64,000 nt of DNA. Source: Reyranella humidisoli (GTDB taxonomy: Bacteria; Pseudomonadota; Alphaproteobacteria; Reyranellales; Reyranellaceae). The stretch spans positions 2,826,001-2,890,000 of the forward strand of contig NZ_JAHOPB010000001.1 of assembly GCF_019039055.1 (NCBI RefSeq), written 5' to 3'. Made by a program: the position numbers and the translations under genes. Shown piece after piece: positions 36,601 through 46,051 of the stretch. Numbering within the stretch: the stretch's first letter is position 1; each line of letters begins with the position of its first letter. The notes beneath the pieces are model-generated. The model had not been told where the DNA came from. It ran no database searches and was given only the letters and a program-made list of their open reading frames with translations.

Positions 36601-36798
36601 GCCCAGCGCATTCACGGAGGTGTACTGCATGTCACGCCACGACAGCTGGCCGGCCTGATAGGCGTTCCAGTTGTCATCGCCCACCCAGCTCCGGATCTGC
36701 CATTCGGTGATCCGTCCCGAGACATAGCGATCGTAGTCGACACCCGATTCGAATGCCCGCAGCGCGTTGAGAAACTCGGTGAAAGTCCCGTTCGACAT
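33658..36798 (-). CDS. Large Calx-beta-domain protein with transglycosylase-like N-terminus and repeated W-x-WGT domains
   Basis: A 1046-residue acidic protein without signal peptide, as expected for type I secretion (inference). The N-terminal ~235 residues (ALRAFESGVDYDRY; VGYQFGEPLLIDLGYY) recall lysozyme/transglycosylase-like domains, with E17 a possible catalytic acid. A Gly/Asp/Ser/Thr linker (250-275) follows. Domains resembling W(M/A)WGT...FD.DLD.LDF occur at about 284-364 and 955-1036, with a divergent relative at 605-690. Three Calx-beta domains lie at about 370-479, 485-593 and 827-935, each with TAxGSDY, LTFAAGETSK and NDD-type calcium residues. It may be an adhesin or extracellular glycan-acting protein. 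The gene is solitary. Confidence 0.8.
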   Translation of the reverse strand: MSNGTFTEFLNALRAFESGVDYDRYVSGRITEWQIRSWVGDDNWNAYQAGQLSWRDMQYTSVNALGFVGYQFGEPLLIDLGYYHGNTGNLWTGHFTGKNGVDSFATLKTDIQESIILDAFGYNLNVIESGLEAKGTSLDALIGTQRTYMDTNGQSVTVTLTLTGILAAAHLRGAWGTLDLLNNGSASADEYGTSILKYIQQFGAYDAPGYSTIIAAHESGKTLAFAEELCNDDFNDDGTVSDYSGWDGTQADGGSGGGETGGGSDTGGDGETGGDGAATVTTINWMWGTSTVLAFDPDLDVLDFGWFQKDNFSIAEVGGSVVITITGNNQAYRLEGVTLAELSMDNIRAKDASAIQKWDSALDTAEPAMPSLSIADVSVQEGNAGTRLMTFTVILSAAAAGPVTVAYSTADGTATSGSDYVAASGNLTFAAGETSKTLQVTVNGDTAAEGNEAFTVRLANAAGATIADGSATGTLTNDDAAATLPALSVGDVSLREGDSGTAELMFVVTLDRAANGPVTVNYATANGTASAGSDYAALTGTLTFAAGETSKMVHVAVNGDIAVEANETFSLTLSGATGATIADATAVGQINDDDTQQDPGNGAGKVWLINSVSGADIVGFNPALDKIDLGNANIHSFIVIDTPQGFGFMSPWSGETVIVQGVRLADLSVENFELIDNNHLREALSGALAWENGPVLAADTVYMRSHEVGQVDRVAFDPATDVVSFKFYGSRENIAMTDGSEGVVIADLSTGQKLILLGVTRADLSSTNFEFTFTQVREDDVAGTIGVGQVSNAEIVDFNLPIAGGGTVTGASGATDGVIGSDGGPLPALSIADLSVAEGNGDHAHFMFEVTLDQAADGPVTVAYSTANGTATAGSDYTATSGTLTFAAGETSKTVHVDIGGDTASEANETFTVRLSNASGATIADATAVGTIVDDDHEPDQGQAGNGTADTFTITWAWGTDKAIGFDTDLDTLDFSWMARDHFSIAEVNGSTVITIEGNSQIYTLTDVSLAELSLANIAAKDASTLSEWTAALDTAHAAHDYDLMM

Positions 36799-37008
36799 GC
36801 CGCGCCCTCCGACTTCAACTCAAGTGCGTACCCCGGGACCATAACCGTTCGATGTCGCACCCGTCGAAGGCTGCAATCTCGATCACGAATTGGTCACACA
36901 GGCTGACACGCGCGCCCGGATGAATGAACGCATCTCGATGCGTTCGATCCAACGACGCGTGGAGCACGCGCCGGGCGCACGATTTCAGAAAGATCGAAGC
37001 CCAAAGAA

Positions 37009-37035
37009 AAACCGCGGGGTATGAGCCCGCGGTTT
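37009..37035 (-). terminator. Rho-independent terminator of the purine-bolA-grxD operon
   Basis: A perfect 10-bp stem AAACCGCGGG / CCCGCGGTTT with a 7-nt loop (37019-37025). On the minus strand it is followed by a T-run, and it lies 78 nt after the grxD stop. The rest of the 314-nt gap up to 36798 shows no gene. Confidence 0.85.
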
Positions 37036-37112
37036 CGTCGACTATTGCGTGTAAGCGGGCTCTCGCGCGTCGCGAAGCACCGGCGCCCGCCGACGCCTTC
37101 CTGTGGAAGGCG

Positions 37113-37454
37113 TTAGGCGGCTTCCGCCAGCGCCACGCCCTTCTCCTTGAAGACCTGCTCCAGTTCGCCGGTCTCGAACATCTCGCGGATGATGTCGCAG
37201 CCGCCGACGAACTCGCCCTTCACGTAGAGCTGGGGGATCGTCGGCCACTGGCTGAATTCCTTGATGCCCTGGCGCAGTTCCGGGTCGACGAGGATGTTGA
37301 CGCCGTGGAACTTCACGCCGAGCTGGCTCAGCACGTCGACCACCGCGGCCGAGAAGCCGCACTGGGGAAACACGGGCGTGCCCTTCATGAACAGCAAAAC
37401 GTCATTCTTGCCGATCTCGTCGCGGATACGCTCGAACACCTGGGGTTCGCTCAT
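37113..37454 (-). CDS. grxD: Monothiol glutaredoxin Grx4/GrxD
   Basis: CGFS-type glutaredoxin of 113 residues that binds and transfers [2Fe-2S] clusters with glutathione and BolA partners. The [19 protein letters not shown] stretch contains the CGFS active site; [20 protein letters not shown] supplies the TVP/cis-Pro and glutathione-binding GGxD elements. It follows bolA by 55 nt at the end of the purine operon; the bolA-grxD neighbourhood supports a functional BolA-Grx complex. Confidence 0.96.
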   Translation of the reverse strand: MSEPQVFERIRDEIGKNDVLLFMKGTPVFPQCGFSAAVVDVLSQLGVKFHGVNILVDPELRQGIKEFSQWPTIPQLYVKGEFVGGCDIIREMFETGELEQVFKEKGVALAEAA

Positions 37455-37509
37455 GATCGATCTCCGTGAAGCGCCGCCGGGGCGCGGGGTTTGCCAGAAT
37501 ATAGGGCGT

Positions 37510-37746
37510 TCAGGGGCGCTGCGCCATGGTGGTCAGCTTGAGCGCATGCAGGACACCGCCCATGCGGCCGCCCAGCGCCCCATAGACCGCCTGGTGCTGC
37601 TGGATCTTGGATTTACCGGCAAACGAGGCGGAAATGACCGTAGCGGCGTAGTGGTCTCCGTCGCCGGCCAGGTCCTGGATCTCGACCTCGGCGTCGGGAA
37701 TGCCCTCCTTGATCAGGCGGACGATGTCGTCGGCGTGCATCGGCAT
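37510..37746 (-). CDS. BolA family protein
   Basis: A 78-residue BolA-like protein with the KH-like fold. The conserved cluster is [20 protein letters not shown] with [20 protein letters not shown], whose invariant histidine in the latter part can coordinate a shared [2Fe-2S] cluster with a CGFS glutaredoxin. The short length matches the IbaG/BolA2 subgroup. It sits 10 nt after purL and before grxD. Confidence 0.95.
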   Translation of the reverse strand: MPMHADDIVRLIKEGIPDAEVEIQDLAGDGDHYAATVISASFAGKSKIQQHQAVYGALGGRMGGVLHALKLTTMAQRP

Positions 37747-37756
37747 GGCGGTCTCC

Positions 37757-40039
<2,283 letters not shown>

Positions 40040-40049
40040 GAAAAATTCC

Positions 40050-40739
40050 TCACGAAAGCGCTTCGACCATGCCCTCGAACAGGCCGCGACCGTCAGTGCC
40101 GCCGAACATCGGCTCCACCGCGTTCTCCGGATGGGGCATCAGGCCCAGCACCGTCTTGGTCTCGTTGAACACGCCGGCGATGTTGCTGCTCGACCCGTTG
40201 GGGTTGCCGCTTCCGTCGACGGTGCCGTCGGGCGCGCAGTAGCGGAAGGCGATCTGGCCGCGATCCTCGAGCTTCTTCATCGTGTCGGCGTCGGCGAAAT
40301 AGTTGCCCTCGGCATGGGCCACCGGGACCTTGATCACCTGGCCCGCCTGGTAACGGTTGGTGAACAGGCTCTGGCTGGTCTCGACCCTGAGATGGACGTC
40401 GGCGCAGACGAACTTGAGGTGGGAATTGCGCATCAGCGTGCCCGGCAGCAGGCCCGCCTCGGTCACGATCTGGAAGCCGTTGCAGATGCCCAGAACCGGC
40501 ACGCCCTGCGCCGCGCGCTTCTTCACCTCGGCCATCACCGGCGACTGGGCCGCCATGGCGCCGCAGCGCAGATAGTCGCCGTAGGAGAAGCCACCCGGCA
40601 CAACGATCAGGTCGACCCTCTCGAAGTCGCCGTCGCCATGCCACACCATCTTCGGCCGGCGGCCAGTCACCAGCTCGATCGCCTGCGCCACGTCGCCTTC
40701 GCGATTGGAGCCGGGGAAGACCAATACAGCTGCTTTCAT
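40050..40739 (-). CDS. purQ: Phosphoribosylformylglycinamidine synthase subunit PurQ (glutaminase)
   Basis: Class I glutamine amidotransferase of 229 residues delivering ammonia to PurL. The nucleophile elbow is [20 protein letters not shown] with its cysteine; the catalytic His-Glu pair lies in [33 protein letters not shown] is the oxyanion/PurL-interface region. All catalytic residues are present. A 148-nt gap containing an inverted REP pair separates it from purS. Confidence 0.97.
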   Translation of the reverse strand: MKAAVLVFPGSNREGDVAQAIELVTGRRPKMVWHGDGDFERVDLIVVPGGFSYGDYLRCGAMAAQSPVMAEVKKRAAQGVPVLGICNGFQIVTEAGLLPGTLMRNSHLKFVCADVHLRVETSQSLFTNRYQAGQVIKVPVAHAEGNYFADADTMKKLEDRGQIAFRYCAPDGTVDGSGNPNGSSSNIAGVFNETKTVLGLMPHPENAVEPMFGGTDGRGLFEGMVEALS

Positions 40740-40763
40740 CTCCGTCCGTCCCTACCGGCAAGG

Positions 40764-40877
40764 TCCTCACCCTGAGGAGCGCGCGCGGCGCGCGTCTCGA
40801 AGGGTCGGCAACAAAGGCGGTGCTCGTTCCCATCCTTCGAGACGCGGTCCTGCGGACCGCTCCTCAGGATGAGGTTG
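40764..40877. repeat. Inverted pair of REP-type palindromic units inside the purine operon
   Basis: The left unit (about 40764-40808, TCCTCACCCTGAGGAGCG...GCGTCTCGAAGGGTCGG) and the right unit (about 40829-40877), which reads CCTCATCCTGAGGAGCGGTC...CGTCTCGAAGGATGGG on the minus strand, are near-identical inverted copies. Each has an inner palindrome. The pair fills most of the purS-purQ gap and would fold into a large hairpin in the mRNA. Confidence 0.8.
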
Positions 40878-40887
40878 TTCGGCTTCA

Positions 40888-41130
40888 TCAACCCACCAGC
40901 TCGATCGAGTAGTTCTCGATCACCGTGTTGGCGAGCAGCTTCTTGCACATCTCCTCGAGCCGGGCCTTGGCCTTGGCCTGATCGGTTTCGGCGAGCTCGA
41001 GCTCGATGAACTTGCCCTGGCGCACGTCACCGACCTCAGGGAAGCCCAGGCGATTGAGCGAATGTCCGATGGCCTTGCCCTGGGGATCGAGCACGCCGTT
41101 CTTGAGGGTCACGTGGACTCTGGCTTTCAT
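40888..41130 (-). CDS. purS: Phosphoribosylformylglycinamidine synthase subunit PurS
   Basis: An 80-residue structural subunit that bridges PurL and PurQ and helps channel ammonia. It has the compact fold signature KARVHVTLKNGVLDPQGKAI, GHSLNRLGF, VRQGKFIELEL and MCKKLLANTVIENYSIEL. It starts 10 nt after purC ends. Presence of PurS confirms the three-subunit FGAM synthase implied by the short PurL. Confidence 0.96.
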   Translation of the reverse strand: MKARVHVTLKNGVLDPQGKAIGHSLNRLGFPEVGDVRQGKFIELELAETDQAKAKARLEEMCKKLLANTVIENYSIELVG

Positions 41131-41140
41131 GTCGCCTCTG

Positions 41141-41905
41141 CTACTGGAGCGTGGTGGGGCCGCGAACGTCGCCCGGTCCCTGGTCGATGAGGATGCCGAG
41201 CCGCCGCGCCACTTCCTGGTAGGCTTCCTCGACCTTGCCGAGGTCGCGGCGGAACCGGTCCTTGTCCATCTTCTCGTTGGTCCTGAGATCCCACAGCCGG
41301 CACGAATCCGGGCTGATCTCGTCGGCCAGCACGATGCGGACCATGTCGTCCTCGTAGAGGCGGCCGAACTCGATCTTGAAGTCGATCAGCTTGATGCCGC
41401 AACCGAGGAACAGGCCGAACAGGAAGTCGTTCACCCGCAGCGTCAGCGCCACGATGTCGTCGAGGTCCTGCGGGGCGGCCCAGCCGAACGCCGTGATGTG
41501 CTCCTCCGTGACCATCGGGTCGCCCAGCGCGTCGTTCTTGTAGAAGAACTCCATGATCGAGCGGGGGAGCTGCGTGCCTTCCTCGACGCCGAAGCGCTTG
41601 GCGAAGGAGCCGGCCGCGACGTTGCGGACCACCACCTCGAGCGGGATGATCTCGACCTGCCGGATGAGCTGCTCGCGCATGTTCAGGCGGCGGATGAAAT
41701 GGGTGGGCACACCGATCTCGCCGAGCTTCGTCATCAGGAACTCGGAGATGCGGTTGTTGATCACCCCCTTGCCGGTGATCGTGCCCTTCTTCTGGTTGTT
41801 GAACGCGGTCGCGTCGTCCTTGAAGTACTGGACGATCGTCCCGGGCTCGGGCCCCTCGAACAAGGTCTTGGCCTTGCCCTCGTAGATGCGGCGACGGCGG
41901 GACAT
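41141..41905 (-). CDS. purC: Phosphoribosylaminoimidazole-succinocarboxamide synthase
   Basis: SAICAR synthetase of 254 residues, which joins CAIR and aspartate using ATP. Motifs include [20 protein letters not shown] (ATP-binding loop), [32 protein letters not shown] and [11 protein letters not shown] with [14 protein letters not shown] (active-site acidic residues). The ATG at 41905 is preceded by CAGGAG, and a 9-bp hairpin stands just upstream (41919-41940). It is the first gene of the purC-purS-purQ-purL-bolA-grxD operon. Confidence 0.97.
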   Translation of the reverse strand: MSRRRRIYEGKAKTLFEGPEPGTIVQYFKDDATAFNNQKKGTITGKGVINNRISEFLMTKLGEIGVPTHFIRRLNMREQLIRQVEIIPLEVVVRNVAAGSFAKRFGVEEGTQLPRSIMEFFYKNDALGDPMVTEEHITAFGWAAPQDLDDIVALTLRVNDFLFGLFLGCGIKLIDFKIEFGRLYEDDMVRIVLADEISPDSCRLWDLRTNEKMDKDRFRRDLGKVEEAYQEVARRLGILIDQGPGDVRGPTTLQ

Positions 41906-42045
41906 GTCTTACTCCTGCGCGGGCGATGAGGATCGCCCGCCGTTCGGGCGGAATATGGCGGAAACGCCATGCTCCGGTACTGGGGAAAAATCCATTGAAA
42001 AAGGTGACGGGGTCGTCATATTGGTTGCGAAACAGGAGGCCTCAC

Positions 42046-43170
42046 ATGGCCCAGCAAATCACCTACGACAAGGCCTATGACACGGTTGGACGCGAGGATT
42101 TTCCGGCAATGCTGGAAGTTCCCCGCTATGGCCGCCGCACGGATGCCTTCGACGGCATCATTTCGGCCACCCACGACCATTTCTGGGACCCGTTCGACAA
42201 GAGCTATATCGACTTCGACCAGCCTTTCGACATGGCGAAAACCCCCATCATGCCGCTCGACACGGTCGTCGAGCTGAAGAGCGCGGTGGCCGACCGGCTG
42301 GACGAGGGCCAGAAGATCGGGCTGGGCAACGACGTCATGCACTGGTCGATCTCCAACCTGCTGCACGGCGAGCAGGGGGCGATGTCGCTGTCGGCCAGCC
42401 TCTGCCACATCCTGCTCGACCCGGGCGCCCAGGAATACGCGGCCAACCAGGCCCGCGAGGAGGCCCGGCATGTTGCAGGGTTCACGCGCTATATCGGCCG
42501 CCGCTGGGGCGCTCCGCTGCCGGTGGGCAAGACCATCGCCACCGTGCTCACCGATCTGGTTGCGACGGAGGAGGTCTACAAGAAGATTGTCGGCATGCAG
42601 ATGCTGATCGAAGGCATCGCCATGGGCTCCTTCGCGACGCTCAACGCCAAGACCAACGATCCGGTGCTGCGCCGGCTGGTCCAGCTGGTGATGAGCGACG
42701 AGGCCTTCCATCACCGCTTCGGCCGCATCTGGGCCTCGCGGACCATCCGCCACCTGAGCGAGGACGAGCACAAGAAGGTCGAGGACTGGGCGGCGCAGAT
42801 CTTCCAGACGCTGCTCTTCAACCTGATCAACGCCGAGCAGAAGCAGGTCATCTACGCCAAGTACGGGCTCGACTGGCAGTGGGTGCGCGACGCGATGAAG
42901 GAGGTCTTCACCGACGAGGACCGCCGCGCGTCGCTGAAGGACAGCACCAACATCTTCCGCGTCCTCATCAAGACGTTGCTCCACGCCGGCATCATCACCT
43001 CCCGCACCGCGCCGCTCTACGGCGTCTGGGTCGACATGAAGGAACTCGAAGCCGAGGGCGACGGCATCCCCGGCGACATCGTGGCCGAGGAAATGATGGT
43101 TACCCTGCGCGAGATCAACGCGAAGCGTAAGCGCATCGTCTCGAAGGACATCCAGGCCGCCGCGAGCTGA
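42046..43170 (+). CDS. Ferritin-like diiron protein (R2/AurF-like fold)
   Basis: A 374-residue helical protein with a complete carboxylate-bridged diiron ligand set in a four-helix bundle: E109 (GEQGA), E139 and H142 (EEARH), E189 (LIEGIAMG), and E219 and H222 (DEAFHH). This is the arrangement of ferritin-like oxygenases and oxidases, and the size is closer to AurF-type N-oxygenases than to ferritin. No signal peptide. It starts with ATG behind AGGAGG and is divergent from purC. No reductase or ferredoxin gene is adjacent, so the reaction is unknown. Confidence 0.8.
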   Translation: MAQQITYDKAYDTVGREDFPAMLEVPRYGRRTDAFDGIISATHDHFWDPFDKSYIDFDQPFDMAKTPIMPLDTVVELKSAVADRLDEGQKIGLGNDVMHWSISNLLHGEQGAMSLSASLCHILLDPGAQEYAANQAREEARHVAGFTRYIGRRWGAPLPVGKTIATVLTDLVATEEVYKKIVGMQMLIEGIAMGSFATLNAKTNDPVLRRLVQLVMSDEAFHHRFGRIWASRTIRHLSEDEHKKVEDWAAQIFQTLLFNLINAEQKQVIYAKYGLDWQWVRDAMKEVFTDEDRRASLKDSTNIFRVLIKTLLHAGIITSRTAPLYGVWVDMKELEAEGDGIPGDIVAEEMMVTLREINAKRKRIVSKDIQAAAS

Positions 43171-43179
43171 CCCAAATCC

Positions 43180-43220
43180 GTCGTCCTGAGCGGAGCGAGG
43201 CGTAGTCGAAGGACCTTTTT
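43180..43220 (+). repeat. REP-type element that may also terminate the diiron gene
   Basis: GTCGTCCTGAGCGGAGCGAG followed by GCGTAGTCGAAGGACCTTTTT. The ends GTCCT/AGGAC pair and are followed by CTTTTT, so the unit could act as a terminator 10 nt after the diiron gene. Its core TCCTGAGCGGAGCGA also occurs on the minus strand at 24053-24067. Confidence 0.6.
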
Positions 43221-43240
43221 GCCTGGTTCGTCGCCACGCC

Positions 43241-43330
43241 TCATGGCTTCCTCGCCAGCACGAAGCACGACAGGCCGGCTAGGCGGTTGATCGGGAAGAG
43301 CGGAAGTTCGGCGGTGCAGATCCCTGTGAG
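43241..43330 (-). pseudogene. Remnant: duplicated 3' end of the methyltransferase gene
   Basis: Nucleotides 43245-43330 match 45346-45431, the 3' end of the intact methyltransferase gene, at 79 of 86 positions. The reading frame is preserved and ends in its own TGA, encoding AELPLFPINRLAGLSCFVLA followed by RKP. Upstream of it (right side) similarity ends abruptly. Nothing else in the 43171-43517 gap looks coding. Confidence 0.75.
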
Positions 43331-43517
43331 CTTTATCCTGGGGTCGGCTTTATCGTCGCTAACCTGTCGCGACCCCTCCCACGCTGGTACAGGAATCGAC
43401 GAGGCCAGAAGCGCCAAAAGCACGATGCACCAAGCATGATGCGCTATCGACTGTGCAAGACTATTGCTATCGTTGGAGAGCACCCTGCTCGGGCAATGAA
43501 CGATCGGCGAAGTCTGC

Positions 43518-44390
43518 GTGAAGTCCACCGTCATCAAATCCATCGTCATCACGGGCGTTTCGACCGGTATCGGCCATGGCACGGCGGCCGAACTGTGCCG
43601 GCAGGGTTTCAGGGTCTTCGGCAGCGTCCGTACCGAGGAGCAGGCGGCGAGGCTCCAGCGCGAATTCGGCAGCGCCTTCACGCCGCTCCTGTTCGACGTC
43701 ACCGACGCCGACGCCATCGGCAGGGCCGCTGCGACGGTGAGGGAGGAGATCGGCGATGGCGGGCTGTTCGGCCTGGTCAACAACGCCGGCATTGCGGATC
43801 CCGGCCCCCTGACCTCGCTGTCGCCCGACGTCCTGCGGCGGCATTTCGAGGTTAATGTCGTCAGCGTCCTGCACATGGTGCAGGCCTTCCTGCCGCTGCT
43901 GCGCGGCACGAAGGCCGGCCGGCCCGGACGCATCGTCAACATCAGCTCGGTGAGCGGGCGGATCGCCTATCCCTTCATGGGGCCGTATGCCGCCTCGAAG
44001 CATGCCCTGGAGGCGCTCTCGGATTCGCTGCGGCGCGAATTGATGATCTACGGCGTGGACGTGATCGTGATCCAGCCGGGCGCCATCGACACGCCGATCT
44101 GGGACAAGGCCGCGCATCTCAAGACGACCTTCGACGGCACGGACTATCATCCGGTCCTGAAGCACATGAACCTGGCCGACGCGCGGCACACCGCGCTCCC
44201 GGTCTCGGCCGTCACGCGCCGGATCGTCGATGCCCTGGTTCTCAGGCGGCCGAAAGCACGCTACGTCCTCCCTGATCGACGCGTGCGATACTGGCTGCTG
44301 CCTCGCTGGCTGCCCGATCGCTGGCTCGACCGGGCGATCGACCGGCTGCTTAACTTCCAGAAGATCCGCGATGACATCGGTCGATCCTGA
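43518..44390 (+). CDS. Short-chain dehydrogenase/reductase, type 1
   Basis: NAD(P)-dependent oxidoreductase of 290 residues. The dinucleotide motif is VITGVSTGIGHGTA, NNAG lies in GLVNNAGIADPGPL, and the catalytic Ser and YxxxK lie in NISSVSGRIAYPFMGPYAASKHA. The C-terminal ~60 residues are extended, basic and aromatic (VRYWLLPRWLPDRWLDRAID), perhaps membrane-associating. The start is GTG at 43518. It overlaps the next SDR gene by 20 nt. Both genes sit between an 86-nt direct repeat, suggesting joint acquisition. Confidence 0.87.
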   Translation: MKSTVIKSIVITGVSTGIGHGTAAELCRQGFRVFGSVRTEEQAARLQREFGSAFTPLLFDVTDADAIGRAAATVREEIGDGGLFGLVNNAGIADPGPLTSLSPDVLRRHFEVNVVSVLHMVQAFLPLLRGTKAGRPGRIVNISSVSGRIAYPFMGPYAASKHALEALSDSLRRELMIYGVDVIVIQPGAIDTPIWDKAAHLKTTFDGTDYHPVLKHMNLADARHTALPVSAVTRRIVDALVLRRPKARYVLPDRRVRYWLLPRWLPDRWLDRAIDRLLNFQKIRDDIGRS

Positions 44391-45159
44391 GACCAAGTGG
44401 GCCCTGATCACCGGTGCCGCCAGCGGTATCGGCGCCGCCTTCGCGGCGGGTCTGGCGGCGAGGAACTACGGGCTCTGCCTGGTCGACAAGCAGCGCGACG
44501 CCCTGATCGCAGTGGCCCGGGACATCACGGCGCGCCACGGCGTGCCTGTGACGCCGATCGTGGCCGACCTGCAGAGTATCGCCGATCAGGATGCGGTGAT
44601 TGACTTCATCGCAGGCGCGCCTGCCTTGGATCTGCTCATCAACAATGCGGGCTTTGGTGTGCCGCATCTGTTCCAGACCGTCCTGCCGGAAAGCCATGTC
44701 GCCATGCTGCAGGTCCATGTCGTGGCGCCGGTCCGCTTCAGCCGGGCGGCGCTGCCGGCGATGATTGCCCGCAGGAAAGGGGCGATCATCAATGTCTGTT
44801 CGATGAGTCTGTACATCCAGACCCCGGGCAACACGATGTACGGCGCAACCAAGCTCTTCCTCGACGGCTTTTCCCAGAGGCTGAACCTCGAAGTTGGCGC
44901 GCACGGCATCGAGATCCAGTCGCTGATTCCCGGGTACACAATCAGCAACTTCGGCAATACGGACGAGTACAAGCATTCACGGCGCGCGGCGATCCCGGCG
45001 TTTCTCTGGTCAAGCGCAGAATCGGTCGTGGAAGCTTCGCTGCAACAGCTCGGCTCGGGCAGGCTGAAATGCGTGCCGGGAACCTTCAACCGCGTTCTGG
45101 AATTCTGCCTGAGGCGCGGCCTGTTCTCGCCACGGCTGATGCGACGCTGGATCGCCTAA
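44371..45159 (+). CDS. Short-chain dehydrogenase/reductase, second of pair
   Basis: A 262-residue SDR. Cofactor motif LITGAASGIGAAFAAGLAAR, NNAG in LLINNAGFGVPHLF, serine in NVCSMSLYIQTPGN and YGATK as the catalytic Tyr-Lys pair, so it should be active. It begins inside the 3' end of the first SDR gene, which argues for coupled translation and a shared pathway. The pair has no recognisable pathway partner in the window; lipid or retinol-like substrates are common for this branch but unproved here. Confidence 0.87.
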   Translation: MTSVDPETKWALITGAASGIGAAFAAGLAARNYGLCLVDKQRDALIAVARDITARHGVPVTPIVADLQSIADQDAVIDFIAGAPALDLLINNAGFGVPHLFQTVLPESHVAMLQVHVVAPVRFSRAALPAMIARRKGAIINVCSMSLYIQTPGNTMYGATKLFLDGFSQRLNLEVGAHGIEIQSLIPGYTISNFGNTDEYKHSRRAAIPAFLWSSAESVVEASLQQLGSGRLKCVPGTFNRVLEFCLRRGLFSPRLMRRWIA

Positions 45160-45211
45160 CCGCACCATCCTTGCTCGGATGCTCGGGAGCCGCTGGCCGC
45201 CTTTCTGCATC

Positions 45212-45301
45212 ATGTTCACCAACGAAGACGACGAAGCGCCGATTTTGGACTCAATCGATCGAAGGCTCATCGATCAACTCGTCCGGGATATGCGGATTTA
45301 G
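45212..45301 (+). pseudogene. Truncated N-terminus resembling an AsnC/Lrp-type regulator
   Basis: A 29-codon frame whose product reads MFTNEDDEAPILDSIDRRLI followed by DQLVRDMRI and a stop. LDxIDRRLIxxLxxDxRI is the opening helix of AsnC/Lrp regulators, after which the helix-turn-helix should follow but does not. It lies 40 nt before the methyltransferase 3' end, at the right border of the SDR segment, and has no clear ribosome-binding site. Confidence 0.4.
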
Positions 45302-45341
45302 GGCTGAGTGAGGAGGGCTAGAGGCGTATCGACCGATCGGT

Positions 45342-46046
45342 CTACGGCTTCCTCGCCAGCACGAAGCAGGAGAGGCCGGCCAGGCGGTTGATCGGGAAGA
45401 GCGGGAGTTCGGCGGCGCAGATCGCGGTGAGGATGCCGTTCGTGAGCGCGCCCTGCTTCTTCAGGCTGCTGCGTGGCTCGGTCGTGTTGCGGTCGGCGAG
45501 GCGGACGGCGGCGGCCAGCGGGAAGACGAAGCCGAAATAGTAGCTGCCGCGGACGATCTCGAGCCCGGCGTCCCGCATCGTCGACTCGATCTCGGGCAAC
45601 CGGTAGCGGCGCTTGTGTTCGAGGAAGACGTCGTGGCCGCTCCACAGGAAGGCGAAGGCCGGCACGGTCACGAGGAAATGTGCGCCCGCGGGCACCTTGT
45701 CGGCGTAATGGCGCACGAGCCAGCGATCGTCGTCGACATGCTCCAGCACGTCCATCATCAGCACGAGGTCGCAATCCGTGAGCCCGGCATCGCGGCGATA
45801 GAGCACCGGCTTGCCGGCAACGCTGTCGTCGCGGTCGGCGGGATAGCCGATGTCGACGCAGAGTGCGCTCTCGGCGGGCGTTTCGGACAGGAGATGGCGC
45901 GAGAAGAAGCCCGAGCCCGCGCCGACATCGAGCAGGCGCTTCGGCGCGAGACCGGCCACGGCACGGCGCAGCGCGGCAGCCTTGGAGCGGTAGTACCAAT
46001 GGCGGCCGATATCGGCGCCGAGAATGTCTTCTTCCTTGAGGTCCAT
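45342..46046 (-). CDS. Class I SAM-dependent methyltransferase
   Basis: A 234-residue methyltransferase. SAM motif I is RLLDVGAGSGFFSRHLL, motif II VDIGYPADRDD, and LVLMMDVLEHVDDDRWLVRH provides the post-motif acidic region; ALTNGILTAICAAELPLFPI and RLAGLSCFVLARKP form the C-terminal strand. The partner directly upstream is a polyprenyl-phosphate-type glycosyltransferase, so a lipid-linked sugar or glycolipid is a plausible substrate (inference). The last 86 nt are duplicated at 43245-43330. Confidence 0.85.
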   Translation of the reverse strand: MDLKEEDILGADIGRHWYYRSKAAALRRAVAGLAPKRLLDVGAGSGFFSRHLLSETPAESALCVDIGYPADRDDSVAGKPVLYRRDAGLTDCDLVLMMDVLEHVDDDRWLVRHYADKVPAGAHFLVTVPAFAFLWSGHDVFLEHKRRYRLPEIESTMRDAGLEIVRGSYYFGFVFPLAAAVRLADRNTTEPRSSLKKQGALTNGILTAICAAELPLFPINRLAGLSCFVLARKP

Positions 46047-46051
46047 CGAGG

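Noticed and set aside
41906..42045. Riboswitch in front of purC
   Set aside because: There is a good 9-bp hairpin (41919-41940), but no purine or PRPP aptamer signature that I can recognise, and the hairpin stands too close to the start codon to be more than a translational element.
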